This document shows, one piece after another, positions 52,401 through 64,000 of a stretch of 64,000 nucleotides of DNA. The first letter of the stretch is position 1. Each line of letters begins with the position of its first letter. The notes under the pieces are model-generated. The model made no database searches and had not been told where the DNA came from. It worked only from the letters and a program-made list of their open reading frames with translations. Origin of the DNA: Chamaea fasciata (lineage: Eukaryota; Chordata; Aves; Passeriformes; Sylviidae); assembly GCA_029207755.1 (NCBI GenBank), contig JARCOQ010000006.1:16714890-16778889 (forward strand), written 5' to 3'. The position numbers were made by a program, and so were the translations under genes.

Positions 52401-55400
52401 TATGGATGTGAATTATCACTTACAACCTGCAAAATATGAACACGAACCATTCCATATCACTTGACTTCATTTCTCAGGCAATCAAGACGGTCTAAGCATA
52501 GTCAGCAACTTCTGAGCCGTTTTACTGTAAACTGCTATTATTGTCAAGATGTGCTACCCTGGCTAAGTTAACAGTCTTACAATTTAGTAAGTTAAACGTC
52601 AAGTGCTCTGCTTAAAGAAACCAAAGAGAATGTAGCGAAGTTTGCAACACAATGTGAGACTTAGAATACTGTGGTAGAAAAAAGCATCTTGCCCCTCAAT
52701 GTAAGTTCCCACAGGGTAAAGCTCACTTTATCTTATGTGCTGGCACTGCAAGGAAAAAAAATAATCATTAAATGCAATTTTATTCACATCTGCAATTGTT
52801 TCTGGCTTATCTGCAAGTTAACAGAACTGTACAACTGCTGCATGTTTGGGCTGAAAAGCCTGGAAGTGCTCTAATATACTATAACTCTCAGTATATTTTC
52901 TTTAACAGATGTTGTCAAAAGTGAAGAAATAACACGCTGCACATTTTCTCTCCATCTCTGCCCTCACTACAATGCAGACATTAAGTTTTATTTGACATTT
53001 TCCATTTTTAAGACCAGCTGAATTTAAGACTTTCAAAAATTTTAACTTAGAAAAATACTGAGCTAAAAATGGGATCTTTTCTCTAATTTATCTTTGAAGA
53101 CAAACCAGCTGGGTTCTTCACTTAATACCCCAATAAATACAAACTGCAAACTAACATTGCAGCTAAGCAAAACCATTTGGATGCAGTGGCTTTCATCCCA
53201 CTGCACCATTTTTAGCCAAGATAGCAGCTTACACATCATCCCATCCTTTAAGAAAAAAACCTCTGAGAGTCTATAACGGCAGTTCTTCATTCAGCTGGTG
53301 ACAAACGAACCACCAGAGAAGCCCTGAAGACTGAGAGGGAGGAAGGTGAATTCTTGCTTCCCACAAGGCAAAGGAAAACTATTTTCTCTTTGACTGAAAC
53401 AACACAAGAAAAAAAAAAAACTAACTGGGAAATTTAAGAATAGTTGGTAAGAACATGACAGTCAGCGGGTTACCTTGATATGAAAGTTGGCTGAGTCTCA
53501 CCAACAAAAGCAGCCCTGGATCTGGTGCTCAGAAGCTAAGTTAATGAGAATATTTTGCAACAGCTATCAGAATATATTAGTGTAAAAGCCATGTAGACAT
53601 GGATTATACTAAGGTAAGTAACTAAAAAGGTCTTGAATTATATGCATTAATTCCTATACACAGACAGATGTTTAAACAAATTTTCTATTGAGCAGACTAT
53701 GTATTTATTTCTTCATTATGTTTTCATAATGTAATTTTTAAGATTCAGTGATGTTAGTAAAGCTTTTTTCCCTTACCTGTTCTCTGAAATTCCTTAGAAT
53801 ATCATGGATAATAAGGAGGGGTTTTTTGGTATTCTTTCTTGCTAGTGTTACACATGTCTGTTTCCTTCCTCAGTTTTAGCCTCTTTGTATAAAATTAAAG
53901 CAAAAATATCACAGAGAAAAGAAACAAACAGAAAAACAAAGAATTAAGGAGATACCTGGCATAAATAACTCCTACAAAGTTATGGTACTACTGGCAAAGA
54001 TTGTGGGTTGTTGCAGCTCAGATGTGATAGGATGAAGCTGTGCATTCACACAACATTATGTGATGTAGGCCCCAGATGGTGTTAATGGAAGAGCCAAACC
54101 TCCCTTATCCTTCTCTGGCTCAATAAATCAGTGCCTGAGTTAGACTAATAAAAAAGAAAAAGCTATTTTCAAGGCAGCAAGCATAGTTACACACCAGGCT
54201 TGCCAAATCTTCAAGTCTAAAATGAATAAACAATGAGAAACTCTTCCTCAAGAACATTTGTTTTAACCCTTTTTATCTGATGGTGCAGCAATTTAGCACT
54301 TATATTTAGTCCCGTCCTTTATGATCTTAGCATGTATTTCACTGCATGGACTTGTAAACTGAGGAGGCTGCACTTTAAAACACAGACTTCTACAGTGCCA
54401 GGTTCTCAAAATTCTGATTAAAAAAATATTGTATTAAAACATATCTACAACACTCTCAAGCGCTCCAAGAATCTGAAATCAAAAGAGAACCTCATGCTCC
54501 ATACATGTAGAAAAAGGCTTACTTTTATATACTTAGTGTGAATATCTATTATTTTGGATTGAACACATGTTTTCAGCATTGATCACTTTTTTCTCATTTT
54601 AATTTTCAATAAATAACTTCAGTAGTTTCCCTGAGCCTGGGAGCTTTAACAATGGAAACTTTAAAAAAAACATGAAAAATACTAAAAATGTTTCCTCAGA
54701 AACAAAGTACTGAGCTTATTTCACAGGATAGAGAAAAGTTAAACTATTTCCACAGACATTAGTATACACAGAGAAAATGTTAAGTGTTCAGCTTTCCTTT
54801 CCACCCAATTCTCAGCTTCTGTACTGAAGATGACAAATTTCTAGTTAGGAAACAGGTGTCCACTTGGACTTGGATTGACAATGCCACCTGCTTTCACACG
54901 GGCAACTGCAAATATTTTCTGTATTCATAAATATAAGATTGCAACTAATCCACTTCATTTTCAAGCCCTTCTGCCTTTTATTGCTGTTGGCATGACAAAC
55001 ATATGTACTTTGAGAGACATTTAGCAGACAAACACTGGAGACCAAGAGCTTGTTCTTGCTGTTTGTATCTGCCCCAGCCCTTAAAAAAGACTGTCCTGAC
55101 CTTCAGTGCCTGCACTGCCTGTACCTGTGCTGCCTCCCAGTTTCCCTCACACATGGGATGGAAGCCAGGCTGCAAGATCAGCCCAGGACCCAGGCACCAG
55201 TTAGACCTCAGTCAACCTTCCCTCTTAAACCTAGAACCTGGCAATCAGCTCTTTAGGTGGAAAAAAAATATGTTGTTTTTTTGTAAATCCTCTGTATTTC
55301 ATTCACCTCAGCAAAGCAAGAGCTGGATGAGATCCACCTGCTCAGCTGTAAAACAATCAGAGAGTGCTGCAGCTCTCTCCCTCAAGCTGCATAAAAGGCT

Positions 55401-57963
55401 CATTTTCATTCCAATCTCTACAGTGGTGCTTTAATTGTTCCTAACTTACTGTGAAGGTCAGTAGAAAATGTTGTACTATTGTAACTAAACACAAAATCTT
55501 TTAAAATGAGCAACTACCAAATTACATACTTCAGGGTATATCACTTTCTGTAATATTTCTTAGCTCCATATGTTTAGCTTAGGGCAATATGTACATTTTC
55601 TTACATTTCAGCTTCCTGTCTGCAAGATGGCAAACAGTAACTCATTTATTTTGTTAAAGCTCCAAGCGACAGCTCTGCCAAGACCAATAAAGAACACACT
55701 TACAGTTAACATGTTTTTCTGTGTTATCTATAAATGTTGTCTATACTGTAGCCTTTGCAGTGCCATAAATAAGTGATTCAATATTAAAAATGTACTTTGC
55801 CAGATCTTGAAACTTTTAATTAGAATAACAAATCTAAGAAAATACTAAAGCCTCTGACTTTGACCTCCTGGCCGTACAGAGAAAATAAGTCCAAGACTTG
55901 CTAGCTAATTTGTTTTCCTAAAGAAAAATAATTGAAATTACAATGTGATAAAATTGTCATGGTTACAAAGCCCTCACCCTGCTGAAGAGGAATATGAATT
56001 AAAATATAGCCTAAAGACTAAATCTTTTACTGCTTTAATTGCATAGAAATGAGTAAGATTCACCTTAAAATGAGCCTTAGGGTTCCTGTAAGTCATAGTC
56101 TTATGAAATCAACTCAAAGCATGAAACCAGAACATTCTGTTCTCCGTCAAAATACCAAAGTTTTATAAAATGACAAAACAATTTATCATTCAAGACTTTC
56201 AAATTCAAGTCAACTTCAGGACGTAAATGTACAACAGGAAAGTTAGACTACAAAGGCACTGGAGAGCTTATAAAGTATCATATTCTAGAGAAATTACTCT
56301 TCAAGCTTTTTAATTTCTGCGGAAAGCCTACACTCATTCAAAGCCATTGACTTCAAGATTCACTTTAAGTGAATTTTGCCATTGTCTTGTAATCAGGAAC
56401 AAGCCATGTTACAGTTTTCCTGACATTAAACATTTCCTAGAACTGTTACAGGTTCAGATTACCTGTATGAATACTTAACATATTAACTATTCTGCTGCTC
56501 AGCAGTGGGCTGTATATCAAAAGAACATTCCCCAGAGAGAACGGGTGCAATTTGGAAATGTATATCCTTCTAGTAAATTAGAAAACACACCGTCTTCAGT
56601 AGAGATAAATCAAATAATTTTCTTTACAATCTCTATTAAGAAAAAATTTTGTATTCAATTACATGAAAAAGAACTATCTTTGAAAGGTATTTTCCCATTA
56701 TTTTGTTTGGCAACATTAGGCAGGTGCACATGGGAGAAGCTAAAAATCAGACAGGAGGTGAACTGTATCTAATAAAGTGTAGGTAAGTCTTTCAAAATCT
56801 GAAGCTCAATGGCTTTTAGCAAGGGAGACACTTGTTTATATTCTTTTTCACCCAAATTAGCTTTGTGAAAATAAAAATATAATTAGAGTGCTGATTTTTC
56901 TATTAAATTCAGCTTAATTTGAAATTTTTATATGAGATCTGTGAATGAAAAGAATATTTTGGAAAGACAAAGCTAGGGTTTTCTTACCAGAAATCCTTCC
57001 CTAGACAGGAAAAAAAAATTAAATATAGGCATATAATAGAATTATTGTTTATGAATGTAATAAAATATACAGTCATTCATTCTTCAAAAGTAACAAATGT
57101 AAGTTATCCCTGCATTCACTCCTTTCTTTGTCATTTAGTATACCTGGAAGCAAAGCTGCTCTAAGGCAACAATACAAAACAAGTGGAAAGACTTCATATA
57201 AAGAGAAATTTAGGATACAATGTGCTGATACGGGTATAGAACATCTAGAAGTTACATGCTCTGTGGCTCAGTTTTAGGGGTTTATGTAATTGTGACTTCA
57301 AATCAAGTCTACCTGGCTTTGAAATGCAAAGGAACAAATGTTTGGGTTTTGTTGTTTTGATGTTTTTCCTAATTAAAATTTATTTCCTTATTCAACACCC
57401 TTCATCCCGCAGGTCCAGCAGGGATCATGGACAAATATATAACATGAAGAGTGGGGCCTGTTAAAGATGGAGGTGATTGGGATTAGTGCTAAGGGTAACA
57501 GAAGCATTTCACATCTGTGTAAAACACGGTGAAGTCAGACTCATGGTCAGATGCGACTTACTCCTCCATTAAACACCTTCCTTTTCTTTACAGATGTCAT
57601 TCAAGGAATGGCAGGTCACTGATAATTAAGCTGGTATTTGATTTCAAACACTGAAGTGAGTGAACATCAGAAAGCTCTTGACATTGAAAAGGTTCCAGTA
57701 AATTGTCACAGATGACTTGTGCTTTGCAAGAAAAATCTGATGCTGACACAAGAATGGGAATGGTCTGGTGCTTTAGGAATGTGGAAGGTTCTGGAAAGTT
57801 CCCATAGCTACCACTTAATTCTCCTTTCTAACACAGTTCTCTGAGAAGGAAATCTTAATAGATCAAATAAGCAAGTTCTTCATTATTTTTACTCCACTGA
57901 TCTTCTATTTAATATCCCTACATACTATTAGATGAAAAAGAATTTTTAATACATTTCATAATT
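52401..57963. other. AT-rich unique DNA, no gene seen
   Basis: The longest stop-free stretch is 143 codons on plus at 55003-55434, in a GC-richer patch. It has an ATG start but no domain, no signal peptide and mixed Ser/Leu/Cys composition, and a second frame is open across the same bases. I do not call it a gene. A12 runs and T runs occur (for example near 53409). Confidence 0.55.
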
Positions 57964-58014
57964 ACAGAATGTAGACAATAAATGCTACAGTTTGTGTAGC
58001 ATTTATTATTCTGT
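57964..58014. repeat. Perfect two-part inverted repeat (hairpin)
   Basis: acagaat (57964-57970) pairs with attctgt (58008-58014), and aataaatgctaca (57977-57989) pairs with tgtagcatttatt (57995-58007). The loop is gtttg and the 5' side carries a six-base bulge (gtagac). This gives 20 perfect base pairs. A further AATT on each side (57960-57963 and 58017-58020) could pair across a two-base bulge. The stem is short for a microRNA precursor and very AT-rich. It could be a palindrome from a small DNA transposon or a conserved regulatory element. Confidence 0.85.
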
Positions 58015-61000
58015 GGAATTTTCATTAATGAAAGTGCAAAATATGTTCACAGATCCATACAAATGTAGCTGAAAGATAATCTGATGTGTCAAGCAGCCTT
58101 TCATTTAATGAATTATAAAATCAATTTACATTTTGCTTAATTTCTGACTCTACTTCTTTAAAATCCCCTTTAAGCAGTGGGATGAACTGTGTACATGCAA
58201 GATACAATAATTGATCCTTCTCTTAAGCTATAATACAATTTTAGCTCTAATATTAGTTCCAAGAAAGTTGTTGACAGCTTGAAGAGATTGGAAGACAGCA
58301 AGAAGACGTAAGAGTAGAAGAAGATTTAAGGACAACGAAGTTTGACCTAGCAGGAAAGACTAAAATACTGGATATATTTAATCTAGAAAAGATATTGGGA
58401 GGACACTGGGTTGGTAGAAAAAAAAAATTCCATCGGGTGTGTATGAAAAAAAATTTGTCATATAAACCAAGGACACTCTTTAAATCCAAATCACCAAAAT
58501 CATAGGAAAAGAAACACTTGCATTAGAACTGTAGGTGTAAAAGCTCAGTTTTCATAATACAGACTTTTTTTCTTAAGTCAAACATAGTGAGTCACTAGAA
58601 CTGCTAAATCTTTCCACAATCATTTCCCTGGAAAGGACGAGGGCACTGTCTTATCCTTCCCTTTATTCTCAAATTTAACTGCTTTTGTTGCACAGTATTT
58701 AGCAGTACAACTGCAACTAGGGTGACAGTTGCATTAAACTAGCTGTTAAAGAAACTCTGCTATTTTGTAGGTACAGATGAACACGTACTTGAATTTTCAA
58801 ATATTGTCAACAGAAGTCTGCAAAAGAAGGATGCAAGTGAAAAACTTGTATGATCCTACTTGTCTTAAAACATTGCTCTGGCTGTCACTGTCATGGATCG
58901 TTAGATTAACAAAGAGGTTTATTCTAGAATGATACTCCCACCCAATTGTTTTATAAATCCATTTGCTAACAGTTTGCTATTTGATAATTTTAAATGTTGA
59001 ACCTTTTTCTCCCCTCTCTCTTGTCTATCTTTTTGGGTTTTTTTTGTTTTTTCTTTTAATGTGTAGTAAAGCTGGACTAATAGGCCAAGAGAGATTGCTG
59101 TGAAATTCCAAAACAATATAATATGAAGTATCTAATGACCTTGTCAGCAGCATGATTTGAATGACATTTTCTCTAAGTAATATTTATATGCAGCTGGATA
59201 GAGGCTACTTAAGAAGTCACAGAAGCCATCACAATTCATGTAGATGATTATACCTTGACAGGTGTAATCATTCAACATTGCTTCCTCTCTTCTCAGGCTA
59301 AGCTAATCACCACTGCAGTTTCCCTGCTACCAGAATGCAGGCAAACACCCCTGCATACACTGTCCTGTGCATTGCAGGTGCGGGCACGACACCTTGTTCG
59401 AAAGTATATTGAGTATTCTTAATACTCTGAAAATAAAGACTTCATGAAACCTGGGGGAGGAAAATGTTTAAACAGCTTCACGGTCTTCTCCACAGTTTGG
59501 ATTGAGGTTGGTTTTGACAGTGGTCAAGTCAAATAGAGAAGAAAAACTTCTTATGTAATACCTTCTACTGATTTTATTTGTAACACAAGATAACTCTAAA
59601 ATGTCAGCTTGTGAAATTTCACTTTTAAGAGCTTCAGTCAACGTAAAGAATAATGAAAATTTCAATAAGCAACTCAGGAAGTAGCAGTGCAACCTGAGCT
59701 TTATATTTACTGGACATTTTTACTACTATCAATGAAATTCCATTGTTCCAAAGCATATTACTGCAGTTCAGTGTGCTATTGAATAGCTGCATTACATCTA
59801 GTTGGAGTGTTTATACAAAACTGTCCATATAAATATGTGATGTTCAGCTTAGTAAACATATAGCAGTGTGATTTCACACAGCAGATGCAGCTTTGAAAAC
59901 ACATAGTAAAGTCAGCCTTGAAAATATGTCAGTAAACTTTTTCCTACATGATACAGACAAATTAGAAAGCATATTTTAACACAGGAATTAAAGTATTTTT
60001 AAATGGTTAGAAAATTATTTATATTCTAGGAAGTGTATCTAATTAAACACAAAGATGCAGGAATTTCTTTGTTTTCAAAATCATCTCTATGCAGGATGTC
60101 TTTCTCATTCCTTTATTATTTTCTTTAATAATAGGAGCCTGTAATGCTTAAGATAAACCCTTAAGGCTGCAGATTTAATTTTGTGAAACCTGACCAACTT
60201 GTGACTCCTCTTATTTTGTCCTGCATAAAATCAGTTTTCAACAACTGCATCTCTGGGGCCAGTAGCTGATACACACTGGAAATGTTTCCAAACCAGAAAG
60301 ACAACAGATGCCAGGTAATGTCAGTGTGGGGATGAAATAGTAGGGGATTTAGTACTCAACACCTATCAGAAAACTATTCAAGCATCCACTGAGATCATAC
60401 CTGTTGCAACTTCAGTTTTTAGATGGGTTATAATATCTCTAGAAAGAATGGAGTGCAAGTGAGATTAATATGATTTGTCAAAAAGCATCAGTTGCTAAAA
60501 CAAAACCTTGAAATTAAAATCCTTTTGAGTTTTGTAACAGTCAGACACTCAGGTGGCACAAATTAATGCAGAAAGCCATGGTAAAACATAGCTAATTGAT
60601 GACTTCTGACAAAGAAGAGTTCCCACAAAAATACGTATGTTGAAAACATGACCTTTAAGGCGAACACTGTACAGCAGAACAGCAAACTCATTTGCAAAAT
60701 TCTGGTAATTGTGGGAATTCGCCTCTTCTGCAGTGCAAAGCTAAGTACAAAATACATGGAGGTGGTACGCACAAATACATGCTAGGATTTTTACCTAGGT
60801 CAGAATTCACAAATCTTCATGTTAGAAATGTATTTAAGTATTGATTCTTCCTCCATTATGCTGAATGGAATGCTGTTTATTTATTGATAAACAACACTGA
60901 TAATAAAATAAGTGGCTTTCTAAATACTAGTCATTTAAAGAACTTTAATAAAAATATTCAATTTCTCTGTGCTTTCTGTGTTCAGATGAAAGTCATTAAT

Positions 61001-61319
61001 GCTGCTTCCACTTTAAAAGAATGTTGTAAAGAATAGTTAATGTCCATAGACAAAATTGACAAGATCTTTGTCATTTCTAACCATAAAATTGATCCTTGTG
61101 GTAATAACAAAGATGAAATCTTGAGTTACTCAATATCTTCTTTGTCTTGGTCTTTCCTGATCCCATCTGTTTAACGGCTTTCTGGTTCCTGGGGCCAGTG
61201 CCAAAGTGAAGTTTACAGCTCATGGCAGAAGATGTGCAGTCCAGAGGGAAGCCAGGGACCACTGAATGCAAACTCCATTGCACCAGTCCATGGAACTGGG
61301 TGGGAAGTTTCCAAAGCTA
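58015..61319. other. AT-rich unique DNA, no gene seen
   Basis: Nothing coding is recognised. A stretch at about 58310-58420 reads LDIFNLEK in one frame, faintly like the segment before the CR1 C-terminus (LGLFSLEK), but support is too thin to call. Stop-free stretches are all under 80 codons. Confidence 0.55.
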
Positions 61320-61718
61320 AGCTAAGGAGAAGCTGAAAGTACTGCTTTTATTCAGCCTGAAGCAGAAAAGGCAAAGGAGAGTGTAACCGATGCCTTCCAT
61401 TGCCCGGTGGGTGGGTGGCTGGCAAGAAGATGAAGGCCGGCTCTGTTTGGAAGCATCCTGAGAAAGGATGAGAGCTAACAAACAAGGTGAAACAAGGAAA
61501 ATACTGATTACATGGAAGGAAAAAAATGTACACTACGAGGCTGCTCTGACAGAGACAGGCAGCCCAGAGGGGTTTGGATATACTCAGACCTTAACTGAAC
61601 AAGGCCCCAACCAACTTTGTTTCAGGAAGTTGGTCCAATTTTGAGCAGCAGGTTGGACAAGTTAATCTCCAGAGGCTCTTTCCAACCAAAGCTGTTCTAT
61701 GGTTCTCTGATTTTATGA
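61320..61718 (+). mobile_element. CR1 LINE 3' end, plus strand, diverged
   Basis: The block follows a CR1 3' region in order: a TTCAGCCTGAAGC stretch (61350; family SLEK-coding segment), GGTGGGTG at 61407, a GCCGGCTCT stretch at 61435, CAGGCAGCCCAGAGGGGTT at 61557 (the LPRE-coding region), then TTGGACAAGTTAATCTCCAG at 61653 with CTTTCCAACC at 61678, and finally three degenerate 8-bp units ttctatgg, ttctctga, ttttatga (61695-61718). The 8-bp units are the CR1 terminal repeat and set the 3' end. Frames are broken throughout and the 5' part is missing. It belongs to a different CR1 subfamily type from the 41257 copy because its 3' UTR differs. Confidence 0.88.
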
Positions 61719-64000
61719 AATGCAAGCTTAGCTACAGCCCTATTTTTCTAGGACAAAAGGTTATATAAAAATACCATAGTTTGTGGTTTTTTATGATGTA
61801 TTGGTCTCAGCTGAATAACATTTTCATCTTCTGAGTAAAAAATTCAAATGGAAATTTTCAGTATGTGAAGCTTCTAGTTCATCTGGGAAAGAGCTTCTGT
61901 TCTAAAGCTGTAAGTTAGGAAGTTCTGCTCCTGAAATGTTACACATGTGGTCAAATATCTCAATAATCAAAGAAATGTGATCCCTTTCAGTCCATGTTTT
62001 TATTATTCACACTGCCTTTACCCAGAGTGTACATACATAAATAAAGAGAAGAAGCCAAGGTCTGGTAGGGGCAAGCAAAAGATCTGATTAAAACAAGAAA
62101 CAGTCAATAAATTGAAAAAAATCTTAAAGAGCAAGCTGTCACAGTGTGCTTGTTCATAGTAGGAAGAGGAAAATAACATCTGCTTAACTGCAATGCATCT
62201 CTAAATAAAGCTTTTGGATAGCTCAGTTGGCAGCTGATGTGAGTCCTGACATCTTAAGGACCAAGACATGGTGCAGCAGTGCATATGGACTGATTGTCTG
62301 TGTAATTATCTCAGAGGGCTACAATAACGCTGCAATTCCATTACTTCAGAGACCTCAAAGTCACTCATTTTTACACCTATTGAACAGACCATGGCAGTTT
62401 GGCACCTCTGTGCTTCAGCACGGACAACCCTAATTTTCTTTGCTCTGAAACGTGTAGTAAAACAAACCAAATAACTATGGTGATATTCTGATTAGAGGCA
62501 TAAAGAAGGCAGAAGGGCCTGGACTGTATTTCTATCTAAAAAACAAACTACCAAAGCAAATTTTTTTTTGATATTTGACTTTGGCTTTGACTAAGGACCA
62601 AAGGGAAAGCTTTAAGTGATTAGTAATGAATCCATTTTAGGAGCACATAGTTAACTCTGACGCGTCATGGTGAGACATTTCTGGTTATTTTTCACATTCC
62701 CCCAAAGCATAAAATACTTGAATTTCTTCTATTTGCCATTTGCATGGCTTCCTTTTACAGAGCTGTATACATTTGAGTTTCTCAGGGCACTGTCTTTTTT
62801 CTCTGGAAAGAACTTTAATCTATGTACATATTAAGGATAATGTTCCTATGTTCTATAAAGACTGGTAATGAAGCTGGAGCATGAGGAGACACTCTGACCA
62901 TCCAGGGCTGCTGGCACCTTACAGTCCTGCATGCAGTCACTGCATGGGCTTGTTTCAGCTTGGCAGAGCACTCACAGTTAGTTCACTGCTTGGAAAAAAT
63001 GTGGATGATACAGAACATGCACTTAAGTTCTTTCTGTAAGAGCTCAGAAAGAAATACAGACACTGCAGCTTCACTCAGTGAAGAGTTTCCTGCTTTCCTT
63101 TGTATGAGGTGCTCTGTCAGGTCATATGACTGCCAAGGGGTGGAAACACTTCAAACTGATCAAACAATGCAATAAAAAAAAGCATGAAAAACATGGCAGG
63201 ACTTAAAGAAATAGTGGCAATAAAATTATTTGAAATGGTCTTAAAAGAAAGCTGAACACATCCAGGATGCTATTAGCAAAATAAGTACAGATTTCTTAGG
63301 TCAAATAATTACATCAAAACTTAAGTAAAAAAGTAGTTCCATAAAAGAAAGTTCCATGAAAGAGGAGACAGAACAACAGTGTCTGATACAATTTAAAAAT
63401 CTCTGGCTTCCTCATCCATGAGAAATTCCATAACTAACTAAATAATTTTTGCAATAACTGTAAAATCTAATTTCCATTGATGTTGTACAACCAAGTCACA
63501 AAGCAATTACTCAAAAATACTATTAAAACCGCCCTTCATTTTCAGTTTTATAGCAGTAACAACTAAATAGGTATATGAAAACGGAATAAATTTCCAAAAA
63601 GTTTAAGCTTCTTGAAGCTTCACCTGCAAAGTAGAATTGCCAGAATACCACAAAATCCCAGAAGTATTTGCAGTTAATATATGCTGGACATTACGGTGCC
63701 ACATTTGAATATTGTGAGGTGTTTACAATTTAGAATGGTCTCAAAGCTCTCAGATACTCACTGGTGACTACATACACTTCAGTATAGAGTACATGTGTGG
63801 TTTTGACTTGTCAGTAGATGAATGGGAGGGATATATCTAAACTCCACCACAACTGAATGAATTCAGTAGTATAAAGGACAAATGAATGTTAACTTGTAAC
63901 TAATGCCCAGGAAACTAAAAATAAAACAAAGCAGAGATCAAGGTCAGAATAAATGGAGCAACATCCTTGATTAAAACTCTATTGAAAAGTCCCCTAGCCA
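61719..64000. other. Unique DNA, no gene seen
   Basis: Mostly AT-rich with slightly GC-richer patches at 62230-62430 and 62870-63130, neither matching a family. A 17-bp odd palindrome (catgcagt c actgcatg) lies at 62930-62946, and a short imperfect duplication of the type AGTTCCATAAAAG lies at 63333-63363. Confidence 0.55.

Noticed and set aside
58256..58420. Faint CR1-like LDIFNLEK reading
   Set aside because: Only a few residues agree and no other CR1 landmark is in order. Chance is the simpler explanation.
1..64000. tRNA, rRNA, CRISPR arrays, operons or phage-like modules
   Set aside because: Nothing of the kind is seen. The sequence is vertebrate-type non-coding DNA.

Overview
The window looks like AT-rich, non-coding DNA from a bird, either a gene desert or part of a very large intron. 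The avian call rests on four diverged fragments of CR1, the dominant LINE of bird genomes. Two of them end in degenerate copies of the CR1 8-bp terminal repeat (ATTCTATG type). Two LTR segments resemble endogenous retrovirus LTRs I associate with songbirds, so a passerine is plausible, but that step comes from memory and was not searched. There are no dense ORFs, operons or ribosome binding sites. Homopolymers and microsatellites are frequent. I find no open reading frame that I would call a host gene, no rRNA, no tRNA and no CRISPR array.

Layout: 1-2659 is AT-rich unique DNA with a slightly GC-richer first 350 bases. 2660-3245 is a CR1 ORF2 endonuclease fragment (+). 3246-9830 is unique AT-rich DNA with a short (TG)n and an 18-bp duplication. 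9831-10270 is a possible LTR in minus orientation. 10271-19440 is unique DNA with a C15 run, a 51-base A run and AT-rich stretches with many TAAT cores. 19441-20060 is GC-richer, possibly LTR-derived, and contains a (CT)n. 21435-21890 is a CR1 reverse transcriptase fragment (-). 26092-26341 is a striking A/C-only tract. 26629-27178 is a complete solo LTR (-) bounded by a 5-bp target duplication. 29980-30610 is a second, diverged LTR segment (+). 41257-41592 is a CR1 3' end (-), and 61320-61718 is another CR1 3' end (+). The DNA between is unique AT-rich sequence with a few GC-richer islands (34600-34990, 44391-44800, 48560-48780, 51841-52400, 55003-55434) of unknown nature.

No set of genes works together here. 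The most informative objects are the solo LTR, which keeps TG/CA ends, a target-site duplication, a TATA-like box, three perfect AP-1 motifs and a poly(A) signal, and a two-part palindrome at 57964-58014. I did not find an undescribed biological system. The long stop-free stretches are explained by repeat antisense strands, low complexity or chance.
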